In this document: in pieces, positions 35,202-43,743 of the stretch
Layout of the letters: the number at the start of each line of letters is the position of its first letter
How positions within the stretch are numbered: position 1 is the first letter of the stretch
DNA from: Bacillota bacterium
GTDB lineage: Bacteria; Bacillota_I; Bacilli_A; Izemoplasmatales; UBA1188
NCBI GenBank assembly: GCA_023410715.1
Contig: JAEYPN010000024.1
Coordinates: forward strand, 3,897 to 67,896
Length of the DNA stretch: 64,000 nucleotides
Direction: 5' to 3'
Made by a program: the position numbers and the translations under genes
Notes under the pieces: generated by a model
The model's input: the letters and a program-made list of their open reading frames with translations, nothing else
Databases searched by the model: none
What the model was told of the DNA's origin: nothing

Positions 35202-36434
35202 TTACTCTTCGTTTATTGATTTCAAATAGTCATCAAGCCAAGAAACTTTTATCTCATCTTTGTTTTCTTTATTATCTTTATTATAATTTTTTAATTCCTT
35301 ATATGCTTTTTTCTCATCATGAGCTTTTTGATTTCGATCAATAAAAGCCATTGCTTTTTCAGCAGTGTCGATTCCATCATTTATCCATGACATCGCAACT
35401 TTTTCAAAATAGTTATAAGTTGGCATTTTACCATCTTTGTTAATAAAAACATAGGTTAATAAAACATTAATTACTTCAAGTGGTAATTTGATTTCAAGAT
35501 TCAAACGTTCAACAATTCTCAAATCTGCTTGGGATACAAATCCATTTGAAAGAGTATATAATAGCTCCTTAGGTGTTACTGTTTTAAAGTATGAGATTTG
35601 ATCGAGTGAATTTAAATATTTTGTTCTCTCTAGTGTCGGTTTACTATCTTTGATAATTACAACCTGCTCTTTTAAATAACTATTCCAACGACGAACATTC
35701 TTTTTTAATACCTCTTCACTTATTTTACGACTATCATCTAAAGATTCAAAATATGCTTTAGCCATTGTTAATGGATCAAGATCATAAATATAAGCAAGAT
35801 TAGTGACTAATTCTTTTTCTTCTTTTTTAAATGTTTGATCATTAGCATCTATTGTCTCTAAAAATAGCCTAAAATCAAATCTAGTATTTTGTAATTCAAG
35901 ATAGCTCGCTGATTTAATTTCATCAGGATATTCAAACATATCATTGTTTTCAGTAATAGTAATGTTTCCATATACCTGATCAAATGATTTGGTAATCTCT
36001 TTAATTCCTTTGTTACTAAAGCCCTTAATTTCAAATAATTTTTTAAGTATTGTTATATTGTCTCTACTTAATAATCTTTCTAAGTAAACACCGAGTAAGC
36101 TTTGGAAGAAGCTCTTTGGAGTTAAAGGTTTTTTAAGCTCATAAATAAGTAATCCTTCTTTAACATATGTTCTAATAAGGCAAACTCCTTCTAAGCTTTC
36201 TCTTGCTTTTTCAACATCATTAATTTTAATATTCAGAATATCAATTATTCTTTTATGAAGTAATTCCTCCGTCATTAGTTTTTCATCCATTATGCGATAC
36301 AAAAACTCATATAACGTATAGGCATTACTACCAATAATAGGAAGATAAAGCAACGACAAAACACGGTGATCTAAATCACTTAAATAATTATTAGCGGTTA
36401 CGATAAACCGGTCTGTAGAACGAAGTTCTCCCAT
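35202..36434 (-). CDS. dnaB: Replication initiation/membrane attachment protein DnaB (Firmicute type)
   Basis: A 410-residue primosome protein of the DnaB/DnaD family, not the helicase. The N-terminal region has HRVLSLLYLPIIGSNAYTLYEFL, typical of Bacillus DnaB, and the C-terminal DnaD-like domain (about 285-385) contains the conserved YFEKVAMSW-type segment (TYNYFEKVAMSW). The tail KDNKENKDEIKVSWLDDYL is a short charged linker and motif. I place the start at 36434 (MGEL) because GGAG is six bases upstream; an in-frame ATG four codons earlier lacks an SD. Confidence 0.93.
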   Translation of the reverse strand: MGELRSTDRFIVTANNYLSDLDHRVLSLLYLPIIGSNAYTLYEFLYRIMDEKLMTEELLHKRIIDILNIKINDVEKARESLEGVCLIRTYVKEGLLIYELKKPLTPKSFFQSLLGVYLERLLSRDNITILKKLFEIKGFSNKGIKEITKSFDQVYGNITITENNDMFEYPDEIKSASYLELQNTRFDFRLFLETIDANDQTFKKEEKELVTNLAYIYDLDPLTMAKAYFESLDDSRKISEEVLKKNVRRWNSYLKEQVVIIKDSKPTLERTKYLNSLDQISYFKTVTPKELLYTLSNGFVSQADLRIVERLNLEIKLPLEVINVLLTYVFINKDGKMPTYNYFEKVAMSWINDGIDTAEKAMAFIDRNQKAHDEKKAYKELKNYNKDNKENKDEIKVSWLDDYLKSINEE

Positions 36435-36449
36435 AATACTCTCCATTTT

Positions 36450-36800
36450 TTAATACTGTAATTCTTTTCTCTTTAACTTTGAATCTAAATAGGCATAAAT
36501 TTTTTCAATTATTTTTTTAGGCTTATTCATTCCAATAAAACCAAAATAATTACATTTAATGTCGACTGAAGTTTTAAGTGGATTCATTTCTAAAGCTGTA
36601 ATTATTAAATCAAAGCCATTGCCAATTAAATACATCTCGCCATAATTTTTATTTGTTTGTTTTAATTCCATCGAAAGGTGGGTAGTTAAACTTTTAATCA
36701 CTTTTTCAACATCATTAAAATTATTACTATAATAACGTGTTCTTAAAGCGATATCACGATGCAAGTCGCGTGTTTCTTCTGTAGTTGAAAAAAATCCCAT
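36450..36800 (-). CDS. Hypothetical protein in the mutM/coaE-dnaB interval
   Basis: A 116-residue protein that I do not recognise. The first 60 residues are charged and helical (RDLHRDIALRTRYY, DVEKVIKSLTTHLSMELK); the rest alternates hydrophobic and polar residues, ending KPKKIIEKIYAYLDSKLKRKE. There is no signal peptide or membrane segment and only a single Cys, so a zinc ribbon is excluded. It sits between mutM-coaE (5 bases) and dnaB (15 bases), so it is co-transcribed. In Bacillus the corresponding place holds nrdR; this is not NrdR, which needs a four-Cys ribbon and an ATP cone. Confidence 0.8.
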   Translation of the reverse strand: MGFFSTTEETRDLHRDIALRTRYYSNNFNDVEKVIKSLTTHLSMELKQTNKNYGEMYLIGNGFDLIITALEMNPLKTSVDIKCNYFGFIGMNKPKKIIEKIYAYLDSKLKRKELQY

Positions 36801-36805
36801 AAATA

Positions 36806-38221
36806 CTACTCCTTTATTTTCTTAATTATTTTTCGTAATTCATCTTCTAAATCTTCAATTGAATCATTGTTACAAATGACAAAATCCGATAATGCTTCTT
36901 TTCTTGCTAAACTCATCTGGGCTTTAATTCTTTTTAAAGCTTCTTCATCTGTTAATGAATTTCTGTTTTTGAGACGCGTAATTTGTAATTCTTCTTTTGA
37001 CGAAATACAAATCACATAATCAATAAGTTTCTCAAAATGCGATTCAAAAAGCAGTGGAACTACTATAACCATTATATCATTATTATTAGAATTTTCTTTA
37101 ATAATTTCAAAAATCTTCTTGATAACAATCGGATGTGTAATTTTATTTAGTATCAAGAGTTTTTTCTTATCATTAAAGACAATGTCTCCAAGTTTTTTAA
37201 AATTAACTTCATTATTTTCCATTACTTCAGGAAAAAATTCGCTAATTTTTTTCTTCATTAACTCTGATTCTTCACACAAATTTTTATAGATGATATCTGC
37301 ATCAAGCGCAAATATTTTATCCTCGGTCACAATTTTATAAGCTTCTGATTTACCAGTAGCAATACCTCCGGTAATTCCAATTAAAAGCGGATATTTTTTT
37401 CTCTTCTGGCATTTAGGACAATAATATGTTCCCCGTCCTCCAACTTCAACTTTTCTAATCTTTGTCAAGCAATTTGGGCATGGTTCACCATCTTTAGTAT
37501 GAACTAAAAGTTCTTGTTGAAAACGTCCTGTTACACCTAAAGATGAAGTATAGCTTCTAATTGTTGTTCCGCCAAGATAAATGGCCTTATTTAGCACTTT
37601 TTTAGATGATTCAACTATTTTTAAGGCATCATCATAATCTAGATTTAATGCTGGTTCATGGGGATTAATTTTACTTAAGAACAAGACCTCATCTACATAG
37701 ATATTACCAAGACCTGATACAATTTCTTGATTTAATAACAAAGTTTTAATCGGTATATTTTTATCTTTTAGCTTTGAAAGCAAATATTCAACCGTAAATT
37801 CTTCATCAATTGCATCGAGAATTAGTTTATCAAGTGGTTCCAAATTATAAATATCCAAATCTTTTTTATATAAATAAAGTGTCCCAAATTTTCTCGTATC
37901 ATTATAGCGTAATTCATCATCTTTAAATTTAAAAATGATATGATCGTGTTTTCCTAATAAATCATCATGCTTTAAGAAAAAATATTTTCCTTCCATCCGT
38001 AAATGACTGATTAAGAAATAATGATCTAAGACAAAAATTAAATACTTTCCTTTTCTTAAAACATCATTAAATGTTTCACCAATTAGGTCTTTTTTAAAGT
38101 TTTCCTCACTAACATTTTTAATAATTTTGCCATAACGAATTTCAATATCTTCAATTTTTTTCCCAATTATTAAGTTTTTTAAGGTGTTACGAACCGTTTC
38201 TACTTCTGGTAATTCTGGCAT
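36806..38221 (-). CDS. mutM-coaE: Fused formamidopyrimidine-DNA glycosylase (MutM/Fpg) and dephospho-CoA kinase (CoaE)
   Basis: A single frame of 471 residues. The first 275 are MutM: catalytic PELPEVETVRNTL after the start Met, the YDDA and NIYVDEVLF segments, and the zinc finger CPNC...CPKC. Only about eight residues later comes CoaE with P-loop LLIGITGGIATGKS, ALDADIIYKN and VVPLLFESHF. No start codon with SD lies between the two. MutM removes 8-oxoguanine; CoaE performs the last step of CoA synthesis. I set the start at 38221 so that Pro2 is the nucleophile. It follows polA closely, the Bacillus polA-mutM-coaE order fused at the second junction. Confidence 0.93.
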   Translation of the reverse strand: MPELPEVETVRNTLKNLIIGKKIEDIEIRYGKIIKNVSEENFKKDLIGETFNDVLRKGKYLIFVLDHYFLISHLRMEGKYFFLKHDDLLGKHDHIIFKFKDDELRYNDTRKFGTLYLYKKDLDIYNLEPLDKLILDAIDEEFTVEYLLSKLKDKNIPIKTLLLNQEIVSGLGNIYVDEVLFLSKINPHEPALNLDYDDALKIVESSKKVLNKAIYLGGTTIRSYTSSLGVTGRFQQELLVHTKDGEPCPNCLTKIRKVEVGGRGTYYCPKCQKRKKYPLLIGITGGIATGKSEAYKIVTEDKIFALDADIIYKNLCEESELMKKKISEFFPEVMENNEVNFKKLGDIVFNDKKKLLILNKITHPIVIKKIFEIIKENSNNNDIMVIVVPLLFESHFEKLIDYVICISSKEELQITRLKNRNSLTDEEALKRIKAQMSLARKEALSDFVICNNDSIEDLEDELRKIIKKIKE

Positions 38222-38226
38222 ATTTA

Positions 38227-40842
38227 TCACTTCGTTTCAAATAAATTTTTACCACTATTCATTGACACTAATAATGGTACTCTTAGTTTTACTGCTTCTT
38301 CCATTGTTTCTTTTAATATTTTTTCCATAACTTGTAACTCATCTTGTTTTACATTTAAGACAAGTTCGTCATGAATTTGTAATATAATACGTGATTTTAA
38401 CATTAGTTCATCAATCTTTTTATCAAGCTTGACCATCGCAATTTTAATGATATCAGCCGCACTTCCCTGGATTGGCGCATTCATTGCGGTCCTTTTCGCA
38501 AACTCTTTTTGCATATAATTTTTACTATTTATTTCTGGAATATAACGGCGCCTGTCAAAAATAGTTTTAACGTACCCATGTTCTTTTGCAAAGTCAATTT
38601 GTTCATCCATAAATTTTTTAATTTCTGGAAAATGTTCATTATAATCTTTAATAAAGAATTCTGCTTCCTTTGGACTAATCTTAATGTCTTCTGATAATCC
38701 CCAAGCGCTCATCCCATATATAATTCCAAAGTTAACCGATTTAGCTTTTCTTCTTTCATCACTAGTAACTTCATCTTTATGTAAAATAATTTTTGCGGTA
38801 GCTTTATGAATATCTTCACCACTTAAAAACGCATGAATCATATTTTCTTCATTTGCCATTGAGGCTAATACTCTTAGTTCAATTTGGGAGTAATCGGCCG
38901 CAAGTAGAATTGAATCATATTCTGCAATAAAGGTTTTTCTAAAAGCTCGTCCTTCTTCATAACGAATTGGAATGTTTTGAAGATTTGGTTCAACGCTTGA
39001 TAAACGTCCGGTATTTGTAAGTGTTTGATTATAAATTGTATGGACTTTACCATCATTTTTAATATTCATTGCACTTTCAATTCCAAGCGCATATGTACTA
39101 TAAAGCTTCGCAATCATTCTATATCTTAGAACTAAAGAAATGATTGGATGAACATCTATAAGTGATTCTAAAACATCCTGACTTGTTGAAAAACCAGTCT
39201 TAGTTTTCTTACCTGTATCAAGATTTAAATCATTAAACAAGACGTCCCCTAACTGTTTTGGACTTTGAATATTAAATTTTTTGCCTGCCAACTCGCATAT
39301 TTTTTCTTCTAAAGTTGCAAGTTCATTTTCTAAACTTATCTTAAAAGTTTTTAAGTATTCTTTATCCACTCTAATACCCTCAACTTCCATTTTTGCTAAA
39401 GTTTTAGAAAGAGGGATTTCAATATCTTTAAAAAGTGAAAGCTGATTATTTTCTTTTAACTTTTCATATACTTTCTCATAAATTTTATTTATGGTATTAG
39501 CTTTTTTAGCCGCATGCATTGCGTATATATTTAAATCAGGTAAATGATATTTAGCTCCTTTACCGTAAATTTCTTCTTCATAATTTACACTAGAATTATT
39601 AAATGATTGTGCTAGTATTCTAAAAGAATCCTTAGTTAATTCAGGATTAATTAGGTATCCTGCAAGTAATAAATCAAAATTAATGCCATCTATATCAAAG
39701 CCATCCCACATTAAAGAGGCAGCCATTTGTTTGTAGTTGTATACTCGCTTTTTTATATTTTTATTTGACAAAAATACCTGTAAATCAATAGATGAATAAA
39801 TTAAATCATAAGGAATAAAGAAATTTCCTTTTTTATTAGTTAGTCCAAATCCAAGCTTCTCAGCGGTATGATAATTATCACCAAATATTTCTAAGACAAT
39901 CGCACTATCATCAAGTAATATATCATCAAAATCATAAACATCTTTAATAATTTTAAAATTAAATTCTTCATCCTTGATTTCACTAAAATCCATTTTTCTA
40001 ATTAGTGAATGAAATTCTAACTCCTTAAGTAAATCCAATAGTTTTGACTGATTATATGGTTTTATTTTTAAATCATCAACAATTAGATTTAAATCAAAAT
40101 CTGTAATAATTGTTGCTAATTTCTTACTAAAATATGCATCATCTTTACCGTTTTTAATCTTCTCTTGAAGTTTTCCCTTAAGATCATCTACGTGAGCATA
40201 AATATTATCTAAATCACTATATTCTTCAATTAAAGTAATGGCAGTTTTTTCGCCAACTCCAGCTATTCCTTTTATATTGTCGGAAGTATCCCCAACAAGT
40301 GCCTTAAAATCCGGAACTTGGTTTGGATATACACCATGAATCTCTTTAACCTTATTAGAATCAAATAAAATGATATCTGATTTTTTGGAAACCAACTGAA
40401 ATGTTTTTTCATCTATTAGTTGCATTAAATCAAAATCATTACTTACAATGTGAATTTCTTCAAACTCATTTTTATATTTTTTGCATGCACAGCCGATGAT
40501 ATCATCAGCCTCATAATCCGTTAAACTTAAATGATTAACATTCAGATCATCTAATAGTTTAAACAAATAAGGAATCTGAACAATAAGTTCTTCAGGTATT
40601 GGTTTCCTCGTTCCCTTATAGTCCTCATATTCTTTATGCCTAATCGTTTGTTTACCCTTATCAAAGGCAACTAACACGTGAGTATAGTCTTTTTTTAGAA
40701 GTAGAAATAAAATGTTTGTAAAGCCATATAGCATATTTGTATATAACCCTTTAGAATTTTTCATTAAGTTACCTAGTGCTGCTGTTGCATGGTAGGCTCT
40801 AAACATCACATTATTTCCATCTATTAAAAGTAGTTTGCTCAT
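38227..40842 (-). CDS. polA: DNA polymerase I
   Basis: An 871-residue repair polymerase. It has the 5'-3' flap nuclease domain (about 1-290, with LLIDGNNVMFRAYH and GDTSDNIKGI), a vestigial 3'-5' exonuclease domain (about 300-470), and the polymerase domain with ADYSQIELRVLAS (motif A), RRKAKSVNFGIIYG (O-helix) and LQIHDELVL (motif C). In the middle domain the proofreading DxE is replaced (SAIVLEIFGDN), so proofreading should be lost, as in Bacillus. Five bases separate its stop from mutM-coaE. Confidence 0.96.
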   Translation of the reverse strand: MSKLLLIDGNNVMFRAYHATAALGNLMKNSKGLYTNMLYGFTNILFLLLKKDYTHVLVAFDKGKQTIRHKEYEDYKGTRKPIPEELIVQIPYLFKLLDDLNVNHLSLTDYEADDIIGCACKKYKNEFEEIHIVSNDFDLMQLIDEKTFQLVSKKSDIILFDSNKVKEIHGVYPNQVPDFKALVGDTSDNIKGIAGVGEKTAITLIEEYSDLDNIYAHVDDLKGKLQEKIKNGKDDAYFSKKLATIITDFDLNLIVDDLKIKPYNQSKLLDLLKELEFHSLIRKMDFSEIKDEEFNFKIIKDVYDFDDILLDDSAIVLEIFGDNYHTAEKLGFGLTNKKGNFFIPYDLIYSSIDLQVFLSNKNIKKRVYNYKQMAASLMWDGFDIDGINFDLLLAGYLINPELTKDSFRILAQSFNNSSVNYEEEIYGKGAKYHLPDLNIYAMHAAKKANTINKIYEKVYEKLKENNQLSLFKDIEIPLSKTLAKMEVEGIRVDKEYLKTFKISLENELATLEEKICELAGKKFNIQSPKQLGDVLFNDLNLDTGKKTKTGFSTSQDVLESLIDVHPIISLVLRYRMIAKLYSTYALGIESAMNIKNDGKVHTIYNQTLTNTGRLSSVEPNLQNIPIRYEEGRAFRKTFIAEYDSILLAADYSQIELRVLASMANEENMIHAFLSGEDIHKATAKIILHKDEVTSDERRKAKSVNFGIIYGMSAWGLSEDIKISPKEAEFFIKDYNEHFPEIKKFMDEQIDFAKEHGYVKTIFDRRRYIPEINSKNYMQKEFAKRTAMNAPIQGSAADIIKIAMVKLDKKIDELMLKSRIILQIHDELVLNVKQDELQVMEKILKETMEEAVKLRVPLLVSMNSGKNLFETK

Positions 40843-40847
40843 GTATT

Positions 40848-41681
40848 TTACCTCATCTTTTTTATGTATTCTTTAGTTTTATTATATCCTTCTTCAATCA
40901 GTTCTTCAATTTTTTCATTCCCGATGTCAAAGCTAGTTGCTGTAACGTTCGATACATTGATTTTAATAACATTCTTCTTATCCACATCGTGGCTATTTGG
41001 TCCGCTTTTTAAAAGCGTGTCAAAAAGCGCACTAACATACTGAATTAAACTCTTAGTTGATGTTGGTTCTTTACCAACAAGCAATAGCCCTAAAGAATCT
41101 GAAAAAATATCTAATGGAAAATTATCAACAATTCCCCCATCCACAAAATAGTGTCCTAAGAACTGAACCGGCATAAAATAAAACGGTAATGCTGAAGACA
41201 TTGTGACAGCTAATGCAACTGAAAAATTTTCCACTGAAACATTGTATTTATATAAATCATCTGGCAAAATAATCATTTGTCTACTAGTAATATCAGCAGT
41301 TATAATCTTCAAAACTTTCCCTTTTAATTCTAAATCTTTAAAAGTACAAATATTTTTCCTTTTTAGTAATTCATCGACTAAAGAGTAAAAGTTTTCAATA
41401 TTATAAAGTCCTTTATTATCAATTAAGGAAATAGCTGAATTAACTGGCGACAAAATATTTTTTTTCTTGGTTCCACCTAAGCATCTTAAATTTGTATTAT
41501 TTAAAATTTTTCTTAGCTCATCGCTTTTATACCCTGCAGCACATAATGCCGCAAAGAACGAGCCAATGCTCGTACCTGCAAATCTATCGAAGGAAATCCC
41601 CGCTTCTTCAAAAGCCTTTAAGGCACCTATATATGCAATGCCTTTTACTCCTCCGCCAGAAAAAACGATGCTTTTACCCAT
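40848..41681 (-). CDS. Patatin-like phospholipase family protein
   Basis: A 277-residue protein with the Ser-Asp dyad of patatin-like phospholipases: the oxyanion/glycine motif FSGGGVKGIAYIGAL, nucleophile elbow GTSIG, and DGGIVDNFPLDIF with the catalytic Asp. No signal peptide is visible, so it acts inside the cell or at the membrane's inner face. Such proteins hydrolyse lipid acyl esters, but native substrates in Firmicutes are unknown. It lies between coaX and polA, five bases before the polA start. Confidence 0.9.
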   Translation of the reverse strand: MGKSIVFSGGGVKGIAYIGALKAFEEAGISFDRFAGTSIGSFFAALCAAGYKSDELRKILNNTNLRCLGGTKKKNILSPVNSAISLIDNKGLYNIENFYSLVDELLKRKNICTFKDLELKGKVLKIITADITSRQMIILPDDLYKYNVSVENFSVALAVTMSSALPFYFMPVQFLGHYFVDGGIVDNFPLDIFSDSLGLLLVGKEPTSTKSLIQYVSALFDTLLKSGPNSHDVDKKNVIKINVSNVTATSFDIGNEKIEELIEEGYNKTKEYIKKMR

Positions 41682-41715
41682 AGCTAATCACCTAAGATTA
41701 GTATATGCATTTTTT

Positions 41716-42459
41716 TTATTTTTGTATATTATTTAATAAATATATCGATTTTAGGCCTCTAAAAATTAAATAATCATCACGGATAACTTTCTCTTTTAAT
41801 AGTGGCTCAACTAATTTTGCTAAACCACCTGTAATAATTATTTTTAAATACTTATTACCAACTTCTTCTTTTATTCTTTCAATCATGCCATCAATCATTG
41901 CTGAGTGTCCATATACCAAACCAGATTTCATTGCGGTTATAGTATTAGAACCCAAAACTGAGCTTGGCGTTTCTAGTGTCATTTCAAGAAGTAGCGATGT
42001 ACGACTAATTAGTGATTTCTTTCCTGTTTCCATACCTGGGGCAATTGCTACACCTTTTAAACTTTTATTTTCAATATAGATAAACTTTGTAGCTGTTCCT
42101 AAATCAATTACTAAACAAGTATCACTATAAGTACTTACTGCTCCAACGGTATCACAAATTAAATCTGAGCCAACTTCTTTAGGATTATCTGCTTTAATTT
42201 TAATTCCCGTCTTAATGCCAGGAGTTATGTAGGTTGGATTGATATTGAATCTGCTGGTAAAATATTCGCAAAAAGCGTTATTAATCTCCGGTACTACCGA
42301 AGAAATAATAACAGCTTCTAGGTTATTAAAATATTGATCAAGGAAAAACGCATATTCATCAGCCGATGCATCTTTTTTTGTTTTAATTCTATACATCTTC
42401 TCATTATCAAGAAAGCTGATGACAATATTGGTATTTCCAATATCGATGAAACTAATCAT
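41716..42459 (-). CDS. coaX: Type III pantothenate kinase
   Basis: A 247-residue kinase for the first committed step of CoA synthesis. The nucleotide motifs FIDIGNTNIVISFL and VIDLGTATKFIYIE define the CoaX type, and GSDLICDTVGA carries an acidic substrate residue. The length is the usual one. Its start overlaps the end of the ECF transporter gene by eight bases, tying uptake to phosphorylation. Type III enzymes are not feedback-inhibited by CoA. Confidence 0.96.
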   Translation of the reverse strand: MISFIDIGNTNIVISFLDNEKMYRIKTKKDASADEYAFFLDQYFNNLEAVIISSVVPEINNAFCEYFTSRFNINPTYITPGIKTGIKIKADNPKEVGSDLICDTVGAVSTYSDTCLVIDLGTATKFIYIENKSLKGVAIAPGMETGKKSLISRTSLLLEMTLETPSSVLGSNTITAMKSGLVYGHSAMIDGMIERIKEEVGNKYLKIIITGGLAKLVEPLLKEKVIRDDYLIFRGLKSIYLLNNIQK

Positions 42460-43051
42460 TGTGGACCTCCAAATTGCCTTTATATGCTTTCATGATGAAT
42501 GGGCCAACAACCGTTCCGATAACCGCTTCTAATGCACCGTTTATTAAGAAAGCCATTACTACAACCATCCATATGTTATCAATGAATGGGTAAGTGCCAT
42601 TAACTGCACTTATTGTGTCAATAAACCACATAGGTTTAATAATCGCAAACATTACACACACAATTAAGGTATGAAATAATGTCGCAAGTAGATATGTTAA
42701 GGCATATCTTAAATGATTATTTTTAACAATTTGCATTCCACGGAATGTATAGTATGTCGCTACTCCAAAAAGTATTCTTGGTAAAATAGATATAAGCGGA
42801 TTCAAAAACATAGGATCAGCAATTGTTCCAGGCATCGTCGCTCTAATTAAAGAGAAAACACCGAACATTAGCGATAACCAAATACCGCCTTTTAATCCTA
42901 AAATAATTGTTCCCGTAATTACGACAAGTGGGATTGTTGTAATTGAAAAAATACCAATTGTAATGTAACCTATAAAAGGTACAAATGTCATTAATATAAT
43001 TAATGATGTGAATATGGCTAGATATGCCATTTCTTTTATTTTTTTATTCAT
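42452..43051 (-). CDS. panT: ECF transporter substrate-binding subunit, probably pantothenate-specific (PanT)
   Basis: A 199-residue membrane protein with about six hydrophobic helices, the size of an S component of energy-coupling-factor vitamin transporters. The N-terminus has basic residues before the first helix; MTFVPFIGYITIG and LGLKGGIWLSLMFGVFSLIRA fit the family. The overlap with coaX strongly suggests pantothenate as substrate, but this is inference from context. The energising EcfA/EcfT genes are elsewhere. SD AAAGGAG precedes the start. Confidence 0.8.
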   Translation of the reverse strand: MNKKIKEMAYLAIFTSLIILMTFVPFIGYITIGIFSITTIPLVVITGTIILGLKGGIWLSLMFGVFSLIRATMPGTIADPMFLNPLISILPRILFGVATYYTFRGMQIVKNNHLRYALTYLLATLFHTLIVCVMFAIIKPMWFIDTISAVNGTYPFIDNIWMVVVMAFLINGALEAVIGTVVGPFIMKAYKGNLEVHND

Positions 43052-43062
43052 TTTTCTCCTTT

Positions 43063-43095
43063 ATATGAGCTCATTCGAGTCTCATTATTTATTAT
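43063..43095. repeat. Inverted repeat between trmB and panT
   Basis: ATGAG...CTCAT around an eleven-base interior, with no T tract beyond it. It lies in the 60-base gap before panT. It could be a leader hairpin or operator; evidence is weak. Confidence 0.3.
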
Positions 43096-43110
43096 TTATT
43101 TTATTTATTT

Positions 43111-43743
43111 TTATTTAATTGCAATCAAACGACAAATTTTTTCGCCTTGTTCAATGTGCTTTTCTTCATATTCTGTTCTAACATTAAAAGCATTTAATGA
43201 TTCCAAATCATAAGTAATATCAGAAATAAAATACCCATTATTTTGAAATGACTCAACTGAATAATTAAAAAGATTTAAATTATCTGTTTTAAAGATTAAT
43301 TCACCTTCATTTGCTAAGATTTCGTAATAAATATCTAGAAAATTTGGACTGGTTAATCGTCTATTCTCATGTCGAGATTTAGGCCATGGGTCAGAAAAAT
43401 TTAAATAAATTTTATCAACTTCACGAGCACCAAAAATATTTTTTAAATTAGTCGCATCATATAATATAAAATATAAATTAGGTATCTTTTCTTCTACCTT
43501 AACAATTGCTCGGCATAAAACACTATCATATTTTTCGATAGCTACAAAATTAATGTTTGGAAATTTTTGTGCCATTTCAATAATAAATTTACCTTTTCCA
43601 GAACCGATTTCAATATGTAATGGATTTTCGTTTTTAAAAACTTCTTCTTTCCATTTTCCTTGATAATCTTCAGGATTAAAAATCATTGAATCACTATGAT
43701 TATTTAATATTTCACTAGCATTTTTTACTTTTCTTAAACGCAT
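43111..43743 (-). CDS. trmB: tRNA (guanine-46-N7)-methyltransferase TrmB
   Basis: A 210-residue SAM methyltransferase making m7G46 in tRNA. It shows GSGKGKFIIEMA (SAM motif), NFSDPWPKSRHENRRLTSP (the family's acidic catalytic motif with PWPKxRHxKRR) and the C-terminal NVRTEYEEKH. It overlaps pepV by ten bases, so the two are translationally linked. Confidence 0.96.
   Translation of the reverse strand: MRLRKVKNASEILNNHSDSMIFNPEDYQGKWKEEVFKNENPLHIEIGSGKGKFIIEMAQKFPNINFVAIEKYDSVLCRAIVKVEEKIPNLYFILYDATNLKNIFGAREVDKIYLNFSDPWPKSRHENRRLTSPNFLDIYYEILANEGELIFKTDNLNLFNYSVESFQNNGYFISDITYDLESLNAFNVRTEYEEKHIEQGEKICRLIAIK

Noticed and set aside
36450..36800. NrdR at the 116-residue gene
   Set aside because: NrdR needs a four-Cys zinc ribbon and an ATP-cone domain of about 150 residues; this protein has a single Cys and no such motifs.
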